A stretch of DNA of 64,000 bases from Jatrophihabitans sp035642535. Its GTDB lineage: Bacteria; Actinomycetota; Actinomycetes; Mycobacteriales; Jatrophihabitantaceae. The translations under genes and the position numbers were made by a program. Below are positions 58,995 to 64,000 of this stretch, in pieces (position 1 is the stretch's first letter; every line of letters begins with the position of its first letter). Below the pieces are notes generated by a model. That model did no database searches and had not been told where the DNA came from. It saw nothing but the letters and a program-made list of their open reading frames with translations. The stretch is from positions 1 through 64,000 of the forward strand of contig DASQSE010000154.1 of the NCBI GenBank assembly GCA_035642535.1, given 5' to 3'.

Positions 58995-61397
58995 ATGCGC
59001 CTGATCAGTTCTGTTCGTCCGTCTCGATGGGTACTCGCGCTGCTCGGTCTGCTGGCCGTGGCTGCGCTGGTCGTAGGCGTCACCGTGGGGGTGACGTCCG
59101 GCTCGGACGAGCACTCGGGGAGGACTTCCGAACAGGCCGACAGCGACAACCAGGGCGAGCACGAGGAAGGCGCGGGCGAGGAGGAGGACGGCGGTCCGGT
59201 TGCGCCCGCCGACTACCTGACGCAGAAGTTCACCTCCGGGCAGAACGTCACGCTCGCCGAGGTCCGCCGCTCGCAGGCGCAGGCAGCCGCATTGTCCGGG
59301 AGCGGCCGGAACTGGCGGCTCGTCGGTCCGTCCAACATCGGCGGCCGGATGACCGACCTCGCCGTCGATCCGCGGCACCCGGACACCGTCTACGTCGCCG
59401 CGTCCGGTGGCGGAGTGTGGAAGAGCACCGACGCCGGGCAGACATTCGCCCCGGTGTGGCCGTCCGCGAACACGCAGACGATCGGCGCGCTGGCGTTGGG
59501 CTCGGACGGCACGTTGTGGGCCGGCACCGGCGAGGCCAATCCGTCCGGCGGCGGGCTGACCTTCTTCGGCAATGGCGTGTACAAGTCCACCGACGGCGGC
59601 GCCACCTGGAACCAGTGGGGGCTCGCCAACAGCGGCTCGATCGGCCGGATCGTCGTCGACCCGACCAACCCGAACCGCGTGCTCGTCGCGGCCGCCGGCA
59701 ACCTGTCCGGGACGGCAACGCAGCGCGGCATCTACCGCGTCACTGACGGTCAGAAGGATTGGAAGCTGGTGCTGCCGACGCCGAACAACACGACCGGCGG
59801 TGTCGACCTGGCGATCGATCCGGCGAACCACAACCGCATCTACGCCGTGCTGTGGGATCACCACCGCAACAACGGCGCTCGCGTGTACGGCGGCGTCGGA
59901 TCCGGGCTGTTCCGCTCCGACAACGGCGGCAACACCTGGACGCGGCTGCAGAACGTCAACGGCGTCGCGCCGACAGACGACGCCGGCACCGGGCTGACCA
60001 GCGACGTGAGCCTGGGCCGCATCGGGGTAGCCATCGCGCCGAGCGACCCCAACCGCGTCTACGTCGTCTCGGCCACCCAGTACGGACCGGACAAGGGGTT
60101 CTACGTCTCGAACGACGGCGGCGACTCGTTCGTCCCGGGCGGGCACGCCGGTGGAAGCAGTGGCTACGCGTGGTGGTTCGGCCGCCTATGGGTCGATCCG
60201 AAGGACGAGAACCACCTGTTCAACGCCGATGTGAACCTGCGCGAGTCCAACGACGGCGGCGCAACCTGGCATGTTTCGCAAGGTGTGCACGCCGACCAGC
60301 ACGCGATGGAGTGGGATCCGAACGTGCCGGGTCGCATCTATCTCGGCAACGACGGCGGGATCTACCGCTCCGACCAGAACGGCGTGACGGGAAGCTGGAT
60401 CCATGCGACGTACGAGCCGTTCAACCAGTCGTATCATCTGGCGGTGGCCGCCGATGACCCGACGCGGCTCGCGACCGGACTGCAGGACAACGGCAGCGTG
60501 CGCACCTGGACGGAAACCTCGCCGCCCGGCGACCTGACGCAGTGGAACGCATACGGCGGTGGCGACGGGCACGAGGTGCTCATCGACTACACCGACCACA
60601 ACATCTACTACGAGTGCTCGCAGGTCGGCGTATGCACCAGGCACGAAGACACCGGCGGCACGCAGCAACGATTCAGGTTCGGTCCCCGGCACTCGGCACG
60701 GATCACCACCGACGCGCCAATCGTGCTCGACCCGTCCAACCCGAACGTCGTCTACTTCGGCGGCAACGTGCTCGACCGTTCGACCGACCGCGGCGCCACG
60801 TTCACGCAAATCAGCCCGGACGGCGACTACCTCACCGGGCCGGTGCCGCCGGACGAGAACGACCAGGGGCCGTTCTACGCCAACGAGTACGCGACGATCA
60901 CCTGGATCGCGCCGGCCAAGACAGACCCGAACACCATCTATCTCGGCACCGACACCGGCCGGCTGTGGAAGACGACCGACCTCGGCGCGCACTGGACGGA
61001 GTTCACCGGCAAGGGCCTGCCCACGCGCTGGGTCAACTCGATCGTCGTCGACCCGAAGAACGCCAACCACGTCTACGTAGCGTTCTCCGGCTACCGCGAA
61101 GGCGATCTCGCCGCCAATGTGTGGGAGACCCGCAACGGTGGTGCGAGTTGGGCGAACATCAGCGGGAACCTGCCCAACGGTCCCGTCGAGATGCTCACTT
61201 TCGACAGCGCGCGCGGCGACCTCTACGCGGCCACCGATCTCGGCTTGTTCGCCGACAAGAACGACAAGAGCAACTGGGCGCGGGTCGGGCAAGGGCTGCC
61301 GAATTCGCCGGTGCTCGACGTGAAGATCAGCGGCGACGACTCGACGCTCTACGCAGCAACGTTCGGTCGCAGCGTCTGGTCGATCCCGCTCGGGTGA
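58995..61397 (+). CDS. Secreted BNR/Asp-box beta-propeller protein (sortilin-like)
   Basis: 800 residues from ATG 58995, with AAGGAG upstream. A signal anchor (about 12-34) leads to an acidic linker (EHEEGAGEEEDGG). At least eight Asp-box turns (S/T-x-D-x-G-x-T/S-W/F: STDGGATW, SDNGGNTW, SNDGGATW, STDRGATF, TTDLGAHW, TRNGGASW and others) make one or two propellers as in VPS10/sortilin-like glycosidase-like proteins. Function is unknown; binding or carbohydrate-related roles are possible. Confidence 0.85.
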   Translation: MRLISSVRPSRWVLALLGLLAVAALVVGVTVGVTSGSDEHSGRTSEQADSDNQGEHEEGAGEEEDGGPVAPADYLTQKFTSGQNVTLAEVRRSQAQAAALSGSGRNWRLVGPSNIGGRMTDLAVDPRHPDTVYVAASGGGVWKSTDAGQTFAPVWPSANTQTIGALALGSDGTLWAGTGEANPSGGGLTFFGNGVYKSTDGGATWNQWGLANSGSIGRIVVDPTNPNRVLVAAAGNLSGTATQRGIYRVTDGQKDWKLVLPTPNNTTGGVDLAIDPANHNRIYAVLWDHHRNNGARVYGGVGSGLFRSDNGGNTWTRLQNVNGVAPTDDAGTGLTSDVSLGRIGVAIAPSDPNRVYVVSATQYGPDKGFYVSNDGGDSFVPGGHAGGSSGYAWWFGRLWVDPKDENHLFNADVNLRESNDGGATWHVSQGVHADQHAMEWDPNVPGRIYLGNDGGIYRSDQNGVTGSWIHATYEPFNQSYHLAVAADDPTRLATGLQDNGSVRTWTETSPPGDLTQWNAYGGGDGHEVLIDYTDHNIYYECSQVGVCTRHEDTGGTQQRFRFGPRHSARITTDAPIVLDPSNPNVVYFGGNVLDRSTDRGATFTQISPDGDYLTGPVPPDENDQGPFYANEYATITWIAPAKTDPNTIYLGTDTGRLWKTTDLGAHWTEFTGKGLPTRWVNSIVVDPKNANHVYVAFSGYREGDLAANVWETRNGGASWANISGNLPNGPVEMLTFDSARGDLYAATDLGLFADKNDKSNWARVGQGLPNSPVLDVKISGDDSTLYAATFGRSVWSIPLG

Positions 61398-61448
61398 TCA
61401 AGTCGAGCGGCCCGCCGGGCTCCGAGAGCGCACGCTAGCCTCGTCGTC

Positions 61449-62657
61449 GTGCCGGAGCTGCCTGTGCTTGATGCTGCCGAACAACGGGTGCTCGGCGGCC
61501 TGCTGGAGAAGGAGATCACGGTCCCGGCGTCGTACCCGATGAGTCTCAACGCGGTACGAGTGGCGTGCAACCAGACGAGCAGCCGCGAGCCGGTCGTCGA
61601 CTACGACGACGAGCAGGTGCATCAGACGCTGCGCGCGCTCAAGGACAAGGAGTTGGTCGTCCTCTCCTGGCAGGGCGCGGGTAGCCGGGTGGTGAAGTAC
61701 GCGCAGACGTTCGCGCAGCGGCGCGGACTCGCGCCGGACGAGCGTGCCCTGCTCACTGTCCTGCTGCTGCGCGGCGCGCAGCCGGCCGGCGCGCTCAAGG
61801 CCCGCACCGAGCGGCTGCACCGCTTTGCCGATCGCGCCGAGGTGGAGGCATGCCTGACGCGGATGGCGGCCGCCGAACCGCCCTACGTGCGCGAGCTTGC
61901 GCGTCAGCCGGGTCAGCACGACACCAGGTGGATCCACCTGCTCGGCCCGGTCGAGGCGGCGGCGGCGCATCCGGAGCCCGAGTCGATCGACCGCGAGTCG
62001 GTGCTCGCCGACGGCCCAGAGGTTCGCGACGAGAAGGTGCGGGCCGCGTACGGTGCGGTCGCCGCCTCCTATGCCGACCATTTCGACGACGAACTCGCCG
62101 GCCTGCCCTTCGAGTCATGGCTGCTGCGTCGGGTGGCCGAACTCGCCGGCGGCGCGCCGGTGATCGAGGTCGGTACCGGCCCGGGGCACATCGCCGCCTT
62201 CCTGGCCAAAGCTGGGGCCGACGCCACCGGCCTCGACCTGAGTCCGCAGATGGTGGAGCAGGCCCGGCGCCGGCACCCGGGAGTGACCTACGAGGTCGGT
62301 GACCTGCGCCGACTGATGCGCCCGGCCGCCCATGACGGGTGGGCCGCGGTACTGGCCTGGTACTCGCTCATCCACCTCGCCGCATCGGAGCTGCCGGACA
62401 CGATCGCGTCGCTCGTCCGGCCGCTGAGCGCAGGCGGGTGGCTCGTCCTCGCGCTGCACGCCGGCGCCGAGGTGCACAACGTCGGAGAGTGGCTCGGGCA
62501 CCAGATCGATCTCGACTTCGTGCTGCACGATCCCGCCGACGTCCTGGCGATCGTCGACCAAGCCGGGCTGCGGGACGTCGAGTGGTATCACCGCGGTCCG
62601 TTCACCGGGCGCGGCGAAACCACCGAACGCCTCTACGTCCTCGCCCGCAAGCGGTGA
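61449..62657 (+). CDS. DUF480 (YceH-like) fused to class I SAM methyltransferase
   Basis: 402 residues, GTG start. Residues 1-175 are DUF480: LDAAEQRVLGGLLEKEITVPASYPMSLNAVRVACNQTSSREPV (tandem winged helices) and ERALLTVLLLRGAQPAGALKART, given around their cores. Residues about 195-402 are a methyltransferase with motif I VIEVGTGPGHIAAFL, motif II GADATGLDLS and motif III-like YEVGDLRRL. YceH stands alone in most bacteria. The fusion suggests a DNA- or protein-guided methylation; the substrate is unknown. Confidence 0.88.
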   Translation: MPELPVLDAAEQRVLGGLLEKEITVPASYPMSLNAVRVACNQTSSREPVVDYDDEQVHQTLRALKDKELVVLSWQGAGSRVVKYAQTFAQRRGLAPDERALLTVLLLRGAQPAGALKARTERLHRFADRAEVEACLTRMAAAEPPYVRELARQPGQHDTRWIHLLGPVEAAAAHPEPESIDRESVLADGPEVRDEKVRAAYGAVAASYADHFDDELAGLPFESWLLRRVAELAGGAPVIEVGTGPGHIAAFLAKAGADATGLDLSPQMVEQARRRHPGVTYEVGDLRRLMRPAAHDGWAAVLAWYSLIHLAASELPDTIASLVRPLSAGGWLVLALHAGAEVHNVGEWLGHQIDLDFVLHDPADVLAIVDQAGLRDVEWYHRGPFTGRGETTERLYVLARKR

Positions 62658-62849
62658 CGACCAGCTTCCGTGCCGGTGCGCGCCCGACCGGGCTTCGGTG
62701 ACGCACACGCGTCGACGTCGGCTCATCTGTGCCGCGGCGCAGCAGTAATCACTCTGGGGTTTCTGCGCGCTGGCACCGGGCACAGGCGCATATCCGTATC
62801 AAGCACCGTCCGGGTTACTCCTCCAACGCAGACCCGGAAGGAGCACCCG

Positions 62850-63107
62850 ATGAGGACGATTTCCCTCGCCACCGCCGCGGCACTAGCAGCGGCCGGCTGC
62901 GCCACCCGAGCCGACAACGAGGCCGTCGAGGCCGGGGTGGCCACACGCAGAGTGCACACACGCGGTCAGCAGTCTTCAGCGCCACGTGGACTGCGCCAAC
63001 GGGCGCGTCGAGGCGAATTCACCGTCCATCGCAGCCTCCTGATCTTCAGGCGCAACGCCGGCATCCGCGGTGAGCTCGACAAGAACCGCCTACCGCGGCC
63101 GACCTGA
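62850..63107 (+). CDS. Small putative lipoprotein
   Basis: 85 residues; GGAAGGAG lies upstream of the ATG. MRTISLATAAALAAAGC gives a signal peptide with a lipobox-like AAGC. The mature part is Arg-rich and looks unlike a folded domain, so the gene may be frameshifted after about residue 30, or just a small secreted peptide. The 192 bases before it hold nothing I recognise. Confidence 0.45.
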   Translation: MRTISLATAAALAAAGCATRADNEAVEAGVATRRVHTRGQQSSAPRGLRQRARRGEFTVHRSLLIFRRNAGIRGELDKNRLPRPT

Positions 63108-63148
63108 TCCTGGATGTCGCCCGCACGGACGGTCCGGCGCTGCTCGGC

Positions 63149-64000
63149 CTACTCGACCACCCGGAGCACGGCGCCCACCTCGCGCCGCGGCGTGCGCACC
63201 AAATCGGACGCCGGCCCGCCGGGATAGCCGACGCGCAGCATGATCTGCGGATAGCCCACCCAGCCCATCACCCGCTGCACCCGGGTGCGGAACTCAGCGA
63301 AGTCGACGGCCTGGCTCAGCGGGCAGGTGGCCAGCCCGCGCAACTGTGCCGCGATCATCAGCCGCATCATCGCCTGCCCGGCCGTCAAGTGGTCCATCGC
63401 GTTGTCGAAGTCGGTCAGCACGACGGCGATCAGCGGGCGCTCGTCCACGTCCCGGGCGATCAACTGCCGCCCCGTCAAGCCAACCTCGAAGTCGCGCAGC
63501 GGCACGTCGGTGTGGCGCGGCGCCTCCGCGGGGACGTGCGGGATCGCGTCCGCAGGCACCCCGTCGACCAGCGCGTGCACGTCCGGATCGCGCAACCACT
63601 GTTTCTGCTCCTCGAGGTAGGCCTGGTCGTCGCGCTCGACGCGGTCGGCCCAGCTCACCGCCACGGCAAGATCGATCCGCTCGTCCTCGCGCGTGGGGAA
63701 GTCGACGCGCGCCTGCGGGGCGCTGCTGGCAGCGTGCAGCTCGTCGACCGTTTCCGGCGCCACCTCGTGCGCCGCGAACGGCCGTCGGTCGCTGCGCCGC
63801 TTTAGGGCGGCTTCGATCTCCCGCAGCGTCTGCTCGTCCACCTCGGTGCGGCCCACAGGACGGAAAACGGCCAGCTCGTCCGGCTGCGCCGGATCGGGCA
63901 GCAGTGCCGTTTCGACGGCAACTCCGGCGCCGCGCAGCGCGAGTTCGGTGAGGTGCAGGGCCGCGCCGCAGCTGACGAGCAGCGAATGCCCGTCCGGGTC
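63149..64000 (-). CDS. Acg-type FMN-binding nitroreductase (5' end outside window)
   Basis: The frame is open to the window edge; 283 residues are seen, lacking the N terminus. HSLLVSCGAALHLTELALRGAG near the edge and LTAGQAMMRLMIAAQLRGLATCPLSQAV further on are typical of the Acg/Rv2032-like nitroreductase family (each shown by its characteristic run). These bind FMN, often without clear catalytic activity, and several are dormancy-induced. Ends in RVVE. On present evidence the start lies beyond 64000. Confidence 0.88.
   Translation of the reverse strand, partial: DPDGHSLLVSCGAALHLTELALRGAGVAVETALLPDPAQPDELAVFRPVGRTEVDEQTLREIEAALKRRSDRRPFAAHEVAPETVDELHAASSAPQARVDFPTREDERIDLAVAVSWADRVERDDQAYLEEQKQWLRDPDVHALVDGVPADAIPHVPAEAPRHTDVPLRDFEVGLTGRQLIARDVDERPLIAVVLTDFDNAMDHLTAGQAMMRLMIAAQLRGLATCPLSQAVDFAEFRTRVQRVMGWVGYPQIMLRVGYPGGPASDLVRTPRREVGAVLRVVE

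Overview
The window is about 64 kb of very GC-rich DNA with compact, often overlapping genes (many ATGA, GTGA and TGATG junctions). Family content points to an actinobacterium: an acyl-CoA carboxylase beta subunit with a tiny epsilon subunit, a DUF3052 protein, a DUF4232-type lipoprotein, the ImuA'/ImuB/DnaE2 mutasome with mycobacterial-type LexA boxes, an Rv2578c-type radical SAM protein, and type IV pilus genes without a PilQ secretin, as expected for a single-membrane cell. The genus is not certain; a soil lineage near Frankiales/Jatrophihabitans would fit, but that is inference. I see no rRNA, tRNA, CRISPR array, transposase or phage gene.

Layout. 1-4.8 kb: two paralogous secreted M28 peptidases with PKD domains, then two lipoproteins. 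4.8-8.4 kb: FAD oxidoreductase, OmpR-type two-component pair, MarR regulator. 8.4-13.4 kb: MFS exporter, acyl-CoA carboxylase epsilon/beta, biotin ligase, PH-domain membrane protein. 13.4-24.8 kb: a complete-looking type IV pilus operon (pilB, pilT, pilC, pilin, two minor prepilins, an 895-residue PilX-like protein, pilM, pilN, pilO), with hairpin-rich leaders before pilB and pilA. 24.8-27.4 kb: CBS protein and a membrane GGDEF-EAL protein, a plausible c-di-GMP input to the pilus. 27.4-29 kb: hydrolase with divergent TetR. 29-33.9 kb: LexA-controlled dnaE2 coupled to a radical SAM gene that carries a mini-intein. 34-40.3 kb: DGPF protein, broken FAD oxidoreductase, PIG-L deacetylase, chromate transporter, two sedolisins. 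40.3-44.1 kb: flavodoxin-like protein and an overlapping operon of MFS exporter, ECF sigma with SnoaL tail, and Cys-rich pentapeptide-repeat protein. 44.1-46.8 kb: imuB/imuA' under a second LexA box. 46.8-50.1 kb: HxlR/carboxymuconolactone decarboxylase pair, esterase, DUF1801 protein, a nested palindromic element, and a broken SDR. 50.1-55.4 kb: HrpA helicase, a tandem repeat, DUF3052 protein, MBL hydrolase. 55.4-57.7 kb: DGPF protein and ECF42 sigma. 57.8-64 kb: cupredoxin plus SHOCT protein, BNR-repeat secreted protein, DUF480-methyltransferase fusion, a small lipoprotein, and an Acg-type nitroreductase that runs off the window.

Regulatory logic visible in the DNA. (i) SOS: two LexA boxes with the same 10-nt spacing to the start codon control dnaE2-radical SAM and imuA'-imuB, so the translesion mutasome is one regulon split over two loci about 13 kb apart. 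(ii) ECF42: the DGPF-sigma operon at 55.5 kb and the separate DGPF gene at 34 kb share a TGTCGR-N17-CG promoter, suggesting a two-gene regulon inside the window. (iii) Palindromic operators lie at the MarR, TetR and HxlR genes. Several intergenic gaps hold long, nearly perfect inverted repeats that recur in related versions at separate sites.

Most notable observations: the mini-intein that splits the CxxxCxxC iron-sulfur motif of an SOS-linked radical SAM protein, the shared ECF42-type promoters, the nested intergenic palindromes, the Met/Gly/Arg-repeat cupredoxin, and two genes that appear recently inactivated by small deletions.
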